The position numbers and the translations under genes are program-made. This document shows positions 39,401 through 52,485 of a stretch of DNA of 64,000 nucleotides, piece after piece. This stretch comes from Osedax frankpressi (lineage: Eukaryota > Annelida > Polychaeta > Sabellida > Siboglinidae). Each line of letters starts with the position of its first letter. Position 1 is the first letter of the stretch. Under the pieces are notes generated by a model, which ran no database searches, had not been told where the DNA came from, and saw only the letters and a program-made list of their open reading frames with translations. Location of the stretch: the NCBI GenBank assembly GCA_964035775.1, contig OZ038318.1, forward strand, positions 12,840,946 to 12,904,945, read 5' to 3'.

Positions 39401-42400
39401 CAGAATAATAGATATTAGTTTAACATTATCTGCAAATAGGAAAGTATTAATTTGAGAGTTGATGGAGTATCATTAATGTTAATTAGAAAGAGTGATAGTG
39501 CAAATACCTTGAATCCTATCAATGCTGTGAGTGAGTTATCTTTGAGAACAGTTACTAAGGATTAACCAGTGACATATATTACTACATATTTACTCTAAAA
39601 GAAATCTTAACAGGAACGAGAGGAAGTAGGTTGGGAAGAGATAATTGCAGAAAAAGTAAATATGCTAATTATGAAATAAACATTAAATGATAATGAGATG
39701 TAAGAGATCAATCTTGTACAGTGTGTTTAGCTTATACTCTTCCTATAGACCACCAGGCTGTATTACTGCTGGAGGAGTATTGTGAGAATATAGCTTATAC
39801 TCCTCCTATAGACCACCAGGCTGTATTACTGCTGGAGGAGTATTGTGAGAATATAGCTTATACTCCTCCTATAGACCACCAGGCTGTATTACTGCTGGAG
39901 GAGTATTGTGAGAATATAGCTTATACTCCTCCTATAGACCACCAGGCTGTATTACTGCTGGAGGAGTATTGTGAGAATATAGCTTATACTCCTCCTATAG
40001 ACCACCAGGCTGTATTACTGCTGGAGGAGGAGTATTGTGAGAATATAGCTTATACTCCTCCTATAGACCACCAGGCTGTATTACTGCTGGAGGAGGAGTA
40101 TTGTGAGAATATAGCTTATACTCCTCCTATAGACCACCAGGCTGTATTACTGCTGGAGGAGGAGTATTGTGAGAATATAGCTTATACTCCTCCTATAGAC
40201 CACCAGGCTGTATTACTGCTGGAGGAGTATTGTGAGAATATAGCTTATACTCCTCCTATAGACCACCAGGCTGTATTACTGCTGGAGGAGTATTGTGAGA
40301 ATATAGCTTATACTCCTCCTATAGACCACCAGGCTGTATTACTGCTGGAGGAGGAGTATTGTGAGAATATAGCTTATACTCCTCCTATAGACCACCAGGC
40401 TGTATTACTGCTGGAGGAGTATTGTGAGAATATAGCTTATACTCCTCCTATAGACCACCAGGCTGTATTACTGCTGGAGGAGTATTGTGAGAATATAGCT
40501 TATACTTCTCCTATAGACCACCAGGCTGTATTACTGCTGGAGGAGTATTGTGAGAATATAGCTTATACTCCTCCTATAGACCACCAGGCTGTATTACTGC
40601 TGGAGGAGGAGTATTGTGAGAATATAGCTTATACTCCTCCTATAGACCACCAGGCTGTATTACTGCTGGAGGAGGAGTATTGTGAGAATATAGCTTATAC
40701 TCCTCCTATAGACCACCAGGCTGTATTACTGCTGGAGGAGTATTGTGAGAATATAGCTTATACTCCTCCTATAGACCACCAGGCTGTATTACTGCTGGAG
40801 GAGTATTGTGAGAATATAGCTTATACTCCTCCTATAGACCACCAGGCTGTATTACTGCTGGAGGAGGAGTATTGTGAGAATATAGCTTATACTCCTCCTA
40901 TAGACCACCAGGCTGTATTACTGCTGGAGGAGTATTGTGAGAATATAGCTTATACTCCTCCTATAGACCACCAGGCTGTATTACTGCTGGAGGAGGAGTA
41001 TTGTGAGAATATAGCTTATACTCCTCCTATAGACCACCAGGCTGTATTACTGCTGGAGGAGGAGTATTGTGAGAATATAGCTTATACTCCTCCTATAGAC
41101 CACCAGGCTGTATTACTGCAGGAGGAGTATTGTGAGAATATAGCTTATACTCCTCCTATAGACCACCAGGCTGTATTACTGCTGTAGGAGGAGTATTGTG
41201 AGAATATAGCTTATACTCCTCCTATAGACCACCAGGCTGTATTACTGCTGGAGGAGTATTGTGAGAATATAGCTTATACTCCTCCTATAGACCACCAGGC
41301 TGTATTACTGCTGGAGGAGTATTGTGAGAATATAGCTTATACTCCTCCTATAGACCACCAGGCTGTATTACTGCTGGAGGAGGAGTATTGTGAGAATATA
41401 GCTTATACTCCTCCTATAGACCACCAGGCTGTATTACTGCTGGAGGAGGAGTATTGTGAGAATATAGCTTATACTCCTCCTATAGACCACCAGGCTGTAT
41501 TACTGCTGGAGGAGGAGTATTGTGAGAATATAGCTTATACTCCTCCTATAGACCACCAGGCTGTATTACTGCTGGAGGAGTATTGTGAGAATATAGCTTA
41601 TACTCCTCCTATAGACCACCAGGCTGTATTACTGCTGGAGGAGGAGTATTGTGAGAATATAGCTTATACTCCTCCTATAGACCACCAGGCTGTATTACTG
41701 CTGGAGGAGGAGTATTGTGAGAATATAGCTTATACTCCTCCTATAGACCACCAGGCTGTATTACTGCTGGAGGAGTATTGTGAGAATATAGCTTATACTC
41801 CTCCTATAGACCACCAGGCTGTATTACTGCTGGAGGAGGAGTATTGTGAGAATATAGCTTATACACTTCCTATAGACCACCAGGCTGTATTACTGCTGTA
41901 GGAGGAGTATTGTGAGAATATAGCTTATACTCCTCCTATAGACCACCAGGCTGTATTACTGCTGGAGGAGTATTGTGAGAATATAGCTTATACTCCTCCT
42001 ATAGACCACCAGGCTGTATTACTGCTGGAGGAGGAGTATTGTGAGAATATAGCTTATACTCCTCCTATAGACCACCAGGCTGTATTACTGCTGGAGGAGG
42101 AGTATTGTGAGAATATAGCTTATACTCCTCCTATAGACCACCAGGCTGTATTACTGCTGGAGGTGTAGTGTGAGAATATAGCTTATACTCCTCCTATAGA
42201 CCACCAGGCTGTATTACTGCTGAAGGAGGAGTATTGTGAGAATATAGCTTATACTCCTCCTATAGACCACCAAGCTGTATTACTGCTGGAGGAAGAGGAT
42301 CGTGACAAAGGTGATAAGAAGATAGCTGAAGACTTGAGAGTCACTTCAGATTTATCTTCCAAATCTGCGGTAGGACAAGATGCTGAAATGAATTCCGAAT

Positions 42401-42606
42401 CGAGGCAAATGCTGAATCAGGAGGCTGGCAGCACCGATCTTCTCGAAGCCACCACTAGCGCCTCCTCAACTCAAGCAGATGACCTAGCTCCTACTTCTCT
42501 TAATGATAGTGAGTTGGACTTCACAATTGATACAGAAGAAGATAATTTCATGGACAAAAACTCCGACCAAGGTTCTTTTTTGCAACAATGCACAATATTA
42601 TCTTAA
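33422..42606 (+). CDS. RRM protein, possibly NCOA5/Neosin-like, interrupted by an assembly gap
   Basis: Proposed exons are 33422-33563, 33970-34077, 35536-35791, 36178-about 36256, [gap], ?-36549, 38300-38381 and 42266-42606. All testable junctions agree in phase. Residues about 20-90 form an RRM (RNP2 VFIGHL, RNP1 RGYAFIQF) closest in style to the hnRNP C/RALY group. A Gly/Arg/Tyr-rich segment follows (GFGGGGGQW, GNHYVGGGGG). After the gap comes GRYVKNSNIDLIIDYLNERK, which resembles the C-terminal RYLT...IINYLRERK segment I recall from NCOA5, hence the suggestion of an NCOA5/Neosin-type nuclear RNA-binding cofactor. The expected anticodon-binding-like domain would fall in or beside the gap, so this is unproven. 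The last exon encodes an acidic Ser/Thr-rich tail; its link to the gene rests on phase and position. It could instead belong to another transcript. Confidence 0.6.
33700..33842. repeat. 40-bp pyrimidine-rich repeat, about 3.5 copies
   Basis: Units with ATCTCTTTATCTTCCCTTAC then CCTCCATCTCCCCTCATCC, in the first intron of the RRM gene and upstream of the acceptor at 33,969. The plus-strand open frame across it is an artefact. Confidence 0.8.
34139..34208. repeat. 12-bp repeat (CTTAATCTTTAT)n, about 5 copies
   Basis: Short array near the 5' end of the intron that begins at 34,078. Confidence 0.8.
35957..36150. repeat. 9-bp array (ATTAACCCC/ATTAGCCTC)n
   Basis: Imperfect nonamer repeats mixing ATTAACCCC, ATTAACTTC and ATTAGCCTC, in the intron just before the proposed exon at 36,178. 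Confidence 0.85.
36301..36500. other. Assembly gap, 200 N
   Basis: Exactly 200 undefined bases, so the true size may be unknown. The left edge is pyrimidine-rich (CCTCTTCCTCTTCCCCTC), and the right edge is already inside an open exon that ends at 36,549. The gap therefore hides at least one acceptor and probably more coding sequence of the RRM gene. Confidence 0.98.
36553..36609. repeat. 11-bp array (GTGGTCATCTA)n immediately after a donor
   Basis: About five copies of GTGGTCATCTA. The first overlaps the end of the donor GTAAGT at 36,550, so the array starts at the 5' splice site. It may be an early stage of the splice-site arrays seen elsewhere in the window. Confidence 0.85.
36665..38283. 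repeat. 1.6-kb polypyrimidine (CTCTCC/CTCACT) array before an acceptor
   Basis: Almost purely C and T on the plus strand, with mixed units such as CTCACTCTCC, CCCTCTACCT and CATCCCCTCCCCTTCTCTCA repeated in larger blocks. It ends about 16 bases before the acceptor CTATTAG at 38,299, so it is a greatly expanded pyrimidine tract in the sense direction of the gene. The long SLTL/SPS open frame is an artefact. Confidence 0.9.
38640..39570 (-). mobile_element. Degraded non-LTR retrotransposon (LINE) reverse transcriptase fragment
   Basis: On the minus strand, decayed reverse-transcriptase blocks appear in the expected order: a GVPQGSxLGPLLF-like stretch ending FLININDTPSTL, a YLFADN block (FADD with a change), a SKWSMKLYF-like block and KDLCIVFDGKLKF (KDLGVxxDxxLxF). 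Stops and frameshifts interrupt it. It lies antisense in the last intron of the RRM gene. The left end is undefined. The clade looks Jockey/CR1-like but is uncertain. Confidence 0.6.
39725..42290. repeat. 63/66-bp array carrying both splice-site types, about 40 units
   Basis: Units differ mainly by one extra GAG (63 versus 66 bp). Every unit contains ACTCCTCCTATAG, an acceptor-like run followed by ACCACCAGG, and TATTGTGAGAATATAG, a donor-like GTGAGA. The last unit runs into the proposed final exon of the RRM gene, whose acceptor is at 42,265. Read straight through, the array encodes a 21/22-residue repeat (IDHQAVLLLEE, YCENIAYTPP), but TAG codons at about 41,185, 41,899 and 42,166 break that frame. 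It is therefore unlikely to be translated as a whole and is best seen as intron amplified together with the exon edge. Confidence 0.9.
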
Positions 42607-42905
42607 GATTAACACATTATCTAATAGTATTGTTTATAAATAGTGTATTGGTACATAGAAATTGATAATATTATTAATAATGACAATGAATACTGATTTA
42701 AAAAGCATATTGAAATATTTCATTATATAATATTGTATTCTTTAAATTGCATAAAAATCATTGTGAATTTACATAATTGTATTGTTTCATTAAAAACTTC
42801 AAATAAATATTTATTCTCTGAAGTTTGTTTCATAAAATATATTATTAGAATTATTTTATATAAATTGGAAGTATTTTTTGTGAAAATAAAATATATTTTA
42901 TATAA

Positions 42906-45900
42906 ACAATATATTATATATCAATAGTAATATTAACTAATTTAATGTTATTATATATTAATATTAACTAATTTAATGTTATTATATATTAATATTAACT
43001 AATTTAATGTGATTATATATACAATATTAATATTAACTAATCTAATGTTAATAATCTAATGTTATTATATATTAACTAATTAAATGTTATTATATATACT
43101 ATAATAATATTAACTAATTAAATGATATTATATATACTATATTTATATTAACTAATTAAATGTTATTATATATACAATATTAATATTAACTAATTTAATA
43201 TTATTATATATTAATATTAACTAATTAAATGTTATTATATATACAATATTAATTTTAACTAATTAAATGTTACTATATATACTATATTAATATTAACTAA
43301 TTAAATGTTATTATATATACTATATTAATATTAACTAATTAAATGTTATTATATATTAATATTAACAAATTAATTGTTATTATATATACAATATTAATAT
43401 TAACTAATTGAATGTTATTATATATTAACAAATTAATTATTATTATATATACAATATTAATATTAATTAATTAAATGTTATTATATATTAATATTAACTA
43501 ATTAATTGTTATTATATATACAATATTAAATAATTAAACGATATTATATATACAATATTAAATAATTAAATGTTATTATATATCAATATTAAATAATTAA
43601 ATGATATATATACAATATATATACAATATTAACTAATTAAATGTTATTATATATCAATATTAACTAATTAAATGTTATTATATATACAATATTAACTAAT
43701 TAAATGATATTATATATCAATATTAACTAATTAAATGTTATTATATATACAATATTAACTAATTAAATGATATTATATATATCAATATTAACTAATTAAA
43801 TGATATTATATATACAATATTAACTAATTAAATGTTATTATATATACAATATTAACTAATTAAATGATATTATATATACAATATTAACTAATTAAATGTT
43901 ATTATATATACAATATTAACTAATTAAATGATATTATATATACAGTATTAACTAATTAAATGATATTATATATACAATATTAACTAATTAAATGATATTA
44001 TATATACAATATTAACTAATTAAATGTTATTATATATACAATATTAAATAATTAAATGATATTATATATACAATATTAACTAATTAAATGATATTATATA
44101 TACAATATTAACTAATTAAATGTTATTATATATACAATATTAACTAATTAAATGATATTATATATACAGTATTAACTAATTAAATGATATTATATATACA
44201 ATATTAACTAATTAAATGATATTATATATACAATATTAACTAATTAAATGTTATTATATATACAATATTAACTAATTAAATGATATTATATATACAGTAT
44301 TAACTAATTAAATGATATTATATATACAATATTAACTAATTAAATGATATTATATATACAATATTAACTAATTAAATGTTATTATATATACAATATTAAC
44401 TAATTAAATGATATTATATATACAGTATTAACTAATTAAATGATATTATATATACAGTATTAACTAATTAAATGATATTATATATACAATATTAACTAAT
44501 TAAATGATATTATATATACAATATTAACTAATTAAATGTTATTATATATACAATATTAAATAATTAAATGATATTATATATACAATATTAACTAATTAAA
44601 TGTTATTATATATCAATATTAACTAATTAAATGTTATTATATATACAATATTAACTAATTAAATGATATTATATATACAATATTAACTAATTAAATGTTA
44701 TTATATATACAATATTAACTAATTAAATGTTATTATATATACAATATTAACTAATTAAATGATATTATATATACAATATTAACTAATTAAATGATATTAT
44801 ATATACAATATTAACTAATTAAATGTTATTATATATACAATATTAACTAATTAAATGATATTATATATACAGTATTAACTAATTAAATGATATTATATAT
44901 ACAATATTAACTAATTAAATGATATTATATATACAATATTAACTAATTAAATGTTATTATATATACAATATTAACTAATTAAATGATATTATATATACAG
45001 TATTAACTAATTAAATGATATTATATATACAGTATTAACTAATTAAATGATATTATATATACAATATTAACTAATTAAATGTTATTATATATACAATATT
45101 AACTAATTAAATGATATTATATATACAGTATTAACTAATTAAATGATATTATATATACAATATTAACTAATTAAATGATATTATATATACAATATTAACT
45201 AATTAAATGTTATTATATATACAATATTAAATAATTAAATGATATTATATATACAATATTAACTAATTAAATGATATTATATATACAATATTAACTAATT
45301 AAATGTTATTATATATACAATATTAACTAATTAAATGATATTATATATACAGTATTAACTAATTAAATGATATTATATATACAATATTAACTAATTAAAT
45401 GATATTATATATACAATATTAACTAATTAAATGTTATTATATATACAATATTAACTAATTAAATGATATTATATATACAGTATTAACTAATTAAATGATA
45501 TTATATATACAATATTAACTAATTAAATGATATTATATATACAATATTAACTAATTAAATGTTATTATATATACAATATTAACTAATTAAATGATATTAT
45601 ATATACAGTATTAACTAATTAAATGATATTATATATACATTATTAACTAATTAAATGATATTATATATACAATATTAACTAATTAAATGATATTATATAT
45701 ACAATATTAACTAATTAAATGTTATTATATATACAATATTAAATAATTAAATGATATTATATATACAATATTAACTAATTAAATGATATTATATATACAA
45801 TATTAACTAATTAAATGATATTATATATACAATATTAACTAATTAAATGTTATTATATATACAATATTAACTAATTAAATGATATTATATATACAATATT

Positions 45901-48900
45901 AACTAATTAAATGTTATTATATATACAATATTAACTAATTAAATGATATTATATATACAATATTAACTAATTAAATGATATTATATATACAATATTAACT
46001 AATTAAATGTTATTATATATACAATATTAACTAATTAAATGATATTATATATACACTATTAACTAATTAAATGATATTATATATACAATATTAACTAATT
46101 AAATGATATTATATATACAATATTAACTAATTAAATGTTATTATATATACAATATTAACTAATTAAATGATATTATATATACAGTATTAACTAATTAAAT
46201 GATATTATATATACAGTATTAACTAATTAAATGATATTATATATACAATATTAACTAATTAAATGATATTATATATACAATATTAACTAATTAAATGTTA
46301 TTATATATACAATATTAAATAATTAAATGATATTATATATACAATATTAACTAATTAAATGTTATTATATATCAATATTAACTAATTAAATGTTATTATA
46401 TATACAGTATTAACTAATTAAATGATATTATATATACAGTATTAACTAATTAAATGATATTATATATACAATATTAACTAATTAAATGATATTATATATA
46501 CAATATTAACTAATTAAATGTTATTATATATACAATATTAAATAATTAAATGATATTATATATACAATATTAACTAATTAAATGTTATTATATATCAATA
46601 TTAACTAATTAAATGTTATTATATATACAATATTAACTAATTAAATGATATTATATATACAATATTAACTAATTAAATGTTATTATATATACAATATTAA
46701 CTAATTAAATGTTATTATATATACAATATTAACTAATTAAATGATATTATATATACAATATTAACTAATTAAATGATATTATATATACAATATTAACTAA
46801 TTAAATGTTATTATATATACAATATTAACTAATTAAATGATATTATATATACAGTATTAACTAATTAAATGATATTATATATACAATATTAACTAATTAA
46901 ATGATATTATATATACAATATTAACTAATTAAATGTTATTATATATACAATATTAACTAATTAAATGATATTATATATACAGTATTAACTAATTAAATGA
47001 TATTATATATACAGTATTAACTAATTAAATGATATTATATATACAATATTAACTAATTAAATGTTATTATATATACAATATTAACTAATTAAATGATATT
47101 ATATATACAGTATTAACTAATTAAATGATATTATATATACAATATTAACTAATTAAATGATATTATATATACAATATTAACTAATTAAATGTTATTATAT
47201 ATACAATATTAAATAATTAAATGATATTATATATACAATATTAACTAATTAAATGATATTATATATACAATATTAACTAATTAAATGTTATTATATATAC
47301 AATATTAACTAATTAAATGATATTATATATACAGTATTAACTAATTAAATGATATTATATATACAATATTAACTAATTAAATGATATTATATATACAATA
47401 TTAACTAATTAAATGTTATTATATATACAATATTAACTAATTAAATGATATTATATATACAGTATTAACTAATTAAATGATATTATATATACAATATTAA
47501 CTAATTAAATGATATTATATATACAATATTAACTAATTAAATGTTATTATATATACAATATTAACTAATTAAATGATATTATATATACAGTATTAACTAA
47601 TTAAATGATATTATATATACATTATTAACTAATTAAATGATATTATATATACAATATTAACTAATTAAATGATATTATATATACAATATTAACTAATTAA
47701 ATGTTATTATATATACAATATTAAATAATTAAATGATATTATATATACAATATTAACTAATTAAATGATATTATATATACAATATTAACTAATTAAATGA
47801 TATTATATATACAATATTAACTAATTAAATGTTATTATATATACAATATTAACTAATTAAATGATATTATATATACAATATTAACTAATTAAATGTTATT
47901 ATATATACAATATTAACTAATTAAATGATATTATATATACAATATTAACTAATTAAATGATATTATATATACAATATTAACTAATTAAATGTTATTATAT
48001 ATACAATATTAACTAATTAAATGATATTATATATACACTATTAACTAATTAAATGATATTATATATACAATATTAACTAATTAAATGATATTATATATAC
48101 AATATTAACTAATTAAATGTTATTATATATACAATATTAACTAATTAAATGATATTATATATACAGTATTAACTAATTAAATGATATTATATATACAGTA
48201 TTAACTAATTAAATGATATTATATATACAATATTAACTAATTAAATGATATTATATATACAATATTAACTAATTAAATGTTATTATATATACAATATTAA
48301 ATAATTAAATGATATTATATATACAATATTAACTAATTAAATGTTATTATATATCAATATTAACTAATTAAATGTTATTATATATACAGTATTAACTAAT
48401 TAAATGATATTATATATACAGTATTAACTAATTAAATGATATTATATATACAGTATTAACTAATTAAATGATATTATATATACAATATTAACTAATTAAA
48501 TGATATTATATATACAATATTAACTAATTAAATGTTATTATATATACAATATTAAATAATTAAATGATATTATATATACAGTATTAACTAATTAAATGAT
48601 ATTATATATACAATATTAACTAATTAAATGATATTATATATACAATATTAACTAATTAAATGTTATTATATATACAATATTAACTAATTAAATGATATTA
48701 TATATACAGTATTAACTAATTAAATGATATTATATATACAATATTAACTAATTAAATGATATTATATATACAGTATTAACTAATTAAATGATATTATATA
48801 TACAGTATTAACTAATTAAATGATATTATATATACAATATTAACTAATTAAATGATATTATATATACAATATTAACTAATTAAATGTTATTATATATCAA

Positions 48901-48952
48901 TATTAACTAATTAAATGATATTATATATACAATATTAACTAATTAAATGATA
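42906..48952. repeat. 32-bp AT satellite with higher-order structure, about 190 units
   Basis: Units of about 32 bp built on TATTAACTAATTAAATGATA followed by TTATATATACAA. Three main variants (GATATTA, GTTATTA and CAGTATT) alternate in a fixed order. The left 700 bp is more diverged. Rare variants recur at about 1,982 bp (CATTATT near 45,637 and 47,619; CACTATT near 46,054 and 48,036; the unit TATCAATATT near 44,611 and 46,593), so the right part is a duplicated block of about 62 units. No gene is inside. Confidence 0.95.
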
Positions 48953-49621
48953 TAGAATAATATTCAAAACTTTACATACTCAGATGATCTTCATATTGAT
49001 GTGGATTCTGAACAAATAGGTTTGATTTGAAATTAGTTTAAATTATATGCACAAGATTTACTTATATCTGTCTGTGCTTTATAATGATCTATATTGATTT
49101 GCATTGTTTTCATCTTTAGATTCTAAGTATGTATTTATTTTGTAATGATAATACAAATAATATGTCACATTAACGGAATATTGACATTTCACAGTATGAA
49201 TGAAAGAAATATTTTCTAAAGAGATCTCGACAACATTTCTCTTAATTCTTTTTATTATTTGTCAACTAGAGTTCTTTATAAATAAATGTATAAAAATATA
49301 ATTTCCTTAAATATTGTATATTAGAAAATAATAAAATACCAATACTAAATATATGGATAACAAGAAGAATGAGATTTTATTGTAGAACTATTTTGTTAGA
49401 TAGATAAATGAAATTTGTTAAAATGAATATGTTACAAATTAATAAGTTAATATTAAATCTTAAATTATTTTCCCTTTGTCCCGTACTTCCCGTTGAAACA
49501 TTATTAGGACTGTTCTTTGGGATACATAGCATTTCCAGCACATTTGATTGAGTTACAATCAAATGTGGTATTTAGTCCAACTGTCTTATTTTCTTTCCTT
49601 GTTTGTTTACTATTATTACTC
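48953..49621. other. Non-coding sequence right of the 32-bp satellite
   Basis: No supported gene. A short open run at 48,960-49,030 (containing TYSDDLHID) faintly resembles a LINE YxDD motif but is too short to call. A perfect 12-bp inverted repeat is at 49,539-49,567. Confidence 0.4.
49539..49567. other. Perfect 12-bp hairpin, 5-nt loop
   Basis: CACATTTGATTG, loop AGTTA, then CAATCAAATGTG. This is an uninterrupted 12-bp stem in otherwise ordinary sequence. It could be a regulatory hairpin, a transposon end or chance. Confidence 0.7.
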
Positions 49622-51787
49622 TCAGTCTGCCAAAGACTTTAGTTCTGCGTTGCCTCTTATAAAATACATGGGTCCAAGAAGCGCTGGTTGTCCGATCTCT
49701 CCAATATTTTCTTTGAAAACACCAACTTGATTCTAATGTGAAGTTTATTTGCTAGTTGCTAAATAGTCAATTTAGGATGATGACATTTGAATTAGTCTAT
49801 GTAAACATTGCAAAATATAGTAGACTTATATTTGAATGTATGTAGGTCTATAATGGAACAGCTGAACATATATGTGTTACATAATCTCTATATAGAGGTA
49901 CATAATAACATTATTTTTAATATGGATTGTAAAATCACAAAGTAGTTGGCTTCCTATTAATATAAACTGATATAATTAAACTATTATTAACTATTATAAA
50001 CAGTTATAATTTATTATAATCTATTATAATTTATAACCATCTTTAGCTCAATGGGCAGTTTCTAACCTTGCATTAATAGGGATGGATTTATTATAGATCT
50101 GGGAAGAAATGTAATAATTGTCTCTTGTGTATCACATGAAACTTACCTACGCCTTCATTAGTTTATCATGGTATGGTGTAGTTGATCTATTCTGCTACCA
50201 ACTTAATATACTAAAGGGTGTAACTGAAATGGTATCTATTAGCTACGAGTTATTGTAAGAACTACACGCTCTTATATAGATTGTCAATATCTCCATATTA
50301 ACTCAACCTCAGCCTCTCTAACTAAATAGGAATTCATATACATTCGTGTAGCTATTGTATGTCGCGTACATCATCACTAAAAGATACACAAACACTTATT
50401 AATATTGAATTATTATAAAGAGATCAATTAAAGATGTGCATACGTTTAAATTGTTAATAAACTTAATAAAGAAAGATTAAATACGCAATATAAAAATATA
50501 TGTTTTTAAAATCGTTTTATTCGTAAAACAATTAATTCAATATTAATTAAACAATAATATTACTGTGGTCATCGTAATTGTATATAATAAACGATATGTA
50601 AAATGATTAACAAATATAAACACTGACTTTACTAGATGTATATGGGCAATTCAATGCTAGTTAATTTACTTATTATCACAGTCGACCATACTTATATGCA
50701 AATAAATACTATTCATTATTATCCTTAAGATATTGGTTATAGTTTTACATGCAAGTCTATTTCATATCTACGCGCATCGAATAACATCGCTGGTGATTTG
50801 ATAATTGTATTTCAATTATAAAAAACCAAAGTTTATTAATTGTTGGTAATTTCATATGCTGTGTATTTCGTTTACGAGAAGGTAATTATCTAAAATAGGA
50901 ATTATTCTAACATCTTATCATAGACATAGATTACATTAATAATTAAATTAATTACACTCGGTACACTATGTTTCCCTATTAAGTCTATGGTAATTAACAT
51001 AAACTATAATTTACCTATTTGAATTTGTATTCTCTAAAGAATTCCTTGTCATATGATATCATTTATAGTTGACATGAACTATTTCTAAACTATTGTTCTC
51101 AGAAAATGATATGCGTTCTAAACATTCTGTGGAATTCAAAACCAAGAGTAAATAAACTATATGAACAGTTTTGTAAATGAAGCTTGCATCATACGAATCA
51201 ACATTTGATACTAAATATGAACTGAATCCTTATTTAATTTATATACCACTGATTCAAGTAGTTATTAGTATATGTTAATATAATGGAAACTACGTATCTA
51301 TTTATAACTATAATAATTAAATCTGATAGGGAGTTCAACACATAAATAAGATGTTTCAAGTTAAATATCCAACTTCTGCTGAAATACGACTCGATGACGA
51401 ATTCGAATTGTAACTCTGTGAAAATATTTGTATGGGGTGATATATAATACATATTAGTATTTACTTAGCGTTTATCGTAATTTCTATTAAAGAAAAGGTC
51501 GCATCAATAGTACGACGTACTGAGTACAGCCCGTAAACGTTAATCTAAATGGTAAAACATTTTAATAATTAATTAAATAATATTATTTTAAATTCTAAGA
51601 CATTTCTGAGAACTCGTCATTTACGATATTAATAACGACATCGTAACTCACTCTAATAACGAGTAATACTTACAGATTTACGGTTGTAGATTGTGGAGAC
51701 TTTACCTTCGTAGCGTGATGCTAGCGAAGTATGAGCTTCTGACTTCACGTGCTTGCGTTTAATCTCCCTTGAGCGCGAGGTTACCAT
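49622..51787 (-). CDS. Possible small three-exon gene, about 88 codons
   Basis: Not recognised and weakly supported. The minus strand has an ATG at 51,787 opening a 38-codon exon (51674-51787, basic, REIKRKHVKSE) that ends at a strong GTAAGT donor. A 14-codon Ser-rich segment (51374-51415, acceptor TTTTCACAG) and a 36-codon terminal segment (49622-49732, acceptor CACATTAG, with IGQPALLGPMYFIRG) follow in matching phase 0. The terminal segment is also open on the plus strand with a good acceptor at about 49,624, so its strand is ambiguous. Additional exons could be missed. It is downstream of, and on the same strand as, the MATCAP-like gene. Confidence 0.33.
49740..51370. other. AT-rich sequence without a supported exon
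   Basis: Would be the long second intron of the possible small minus-strand gene. Short open frames only; nothing else recognised. Confidence 0.4.
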
Positions 51788-52384
51788 CGATAAAGTAGAG
51801 TTATTATGCCCCCTACTTGGAGTGGTATTTAATGTCAATCATGATCCAACTGTAACGCGTACAACAGCTGGACAATCTAATTTGTATTTATAATTAATGG
51901 AATGTGAAGTGTTTGTCTAAATAAAACTATTGTAGTAAAATTTAGAATTATTCTCCTTTTGAAATAACATATTACACATATTTGTAAGTTAAAGAATTTA
52001 ATATAAATTGCAGATTATATATTGTATAGCTGTACTGGAATGAATAATTGCGTAATTGATTATATAGATTATAAATTAAAGACTATAATAATATAATCAA
52101 ATGATTCTCTTATAAATACTAACACCATTGTCTTTATATTGTCATTTTCCGCGAGGATTCTGATAGTATTATTTTGTTGCAAAGGCCTGTAATAGAAGCA
52201 AATCAATTGTAAAGGAAGCATAATAACCCTTGAAAGATATTTACGATATTTACGATATACGATATTTTAGATAACTGAATATGATACACTTTTATTTAAT
52301 ATGCTTGTTCTTAAATATGAATATTCATATTTTTGATCTCAATTCATTATATAATCGTATTGTCGAATTGTATGTATTACAATT

Positions 52385-52485
52385 AAAACTCGTAACTTAC
52401 ACATTAAAAACATTTAAAATTAGTAACTTACACATTAAAAACATTTAAAACTCGTAACTTAAACATTAAAAACATTTACAAGTAG
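52385..52485. repeat. 32-bp repeat, 3 copies
   Basis: Three head-to-tail copies with CGTAACTTACACATTAAAAA and a variable end. It is in the non-coding spacer left of the MATCAP-like gene. The rest of 51,788-53,110 contains no supported gene; a more complex patch at about 52,850-52,990 includes TGACGTGATTACGTAA and could be a promoter. Confidence 0.75.

Noticed and set aside
39721-41187. 488-residue secreted or structural repeat protein (IDHQAVLLLEE repeats)
   Set aside because: In-frame stops at three places interrupt the array, it lacks a real start, and the units contain splice-like sites. It is better explained as amplified intron-exon boundary.
48960-49030. LINE reverse-transcriptase YxDD fragment
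   Set aside because: Only a TYSDDLHID-like string is visible, with no neighbouring RT blocks.
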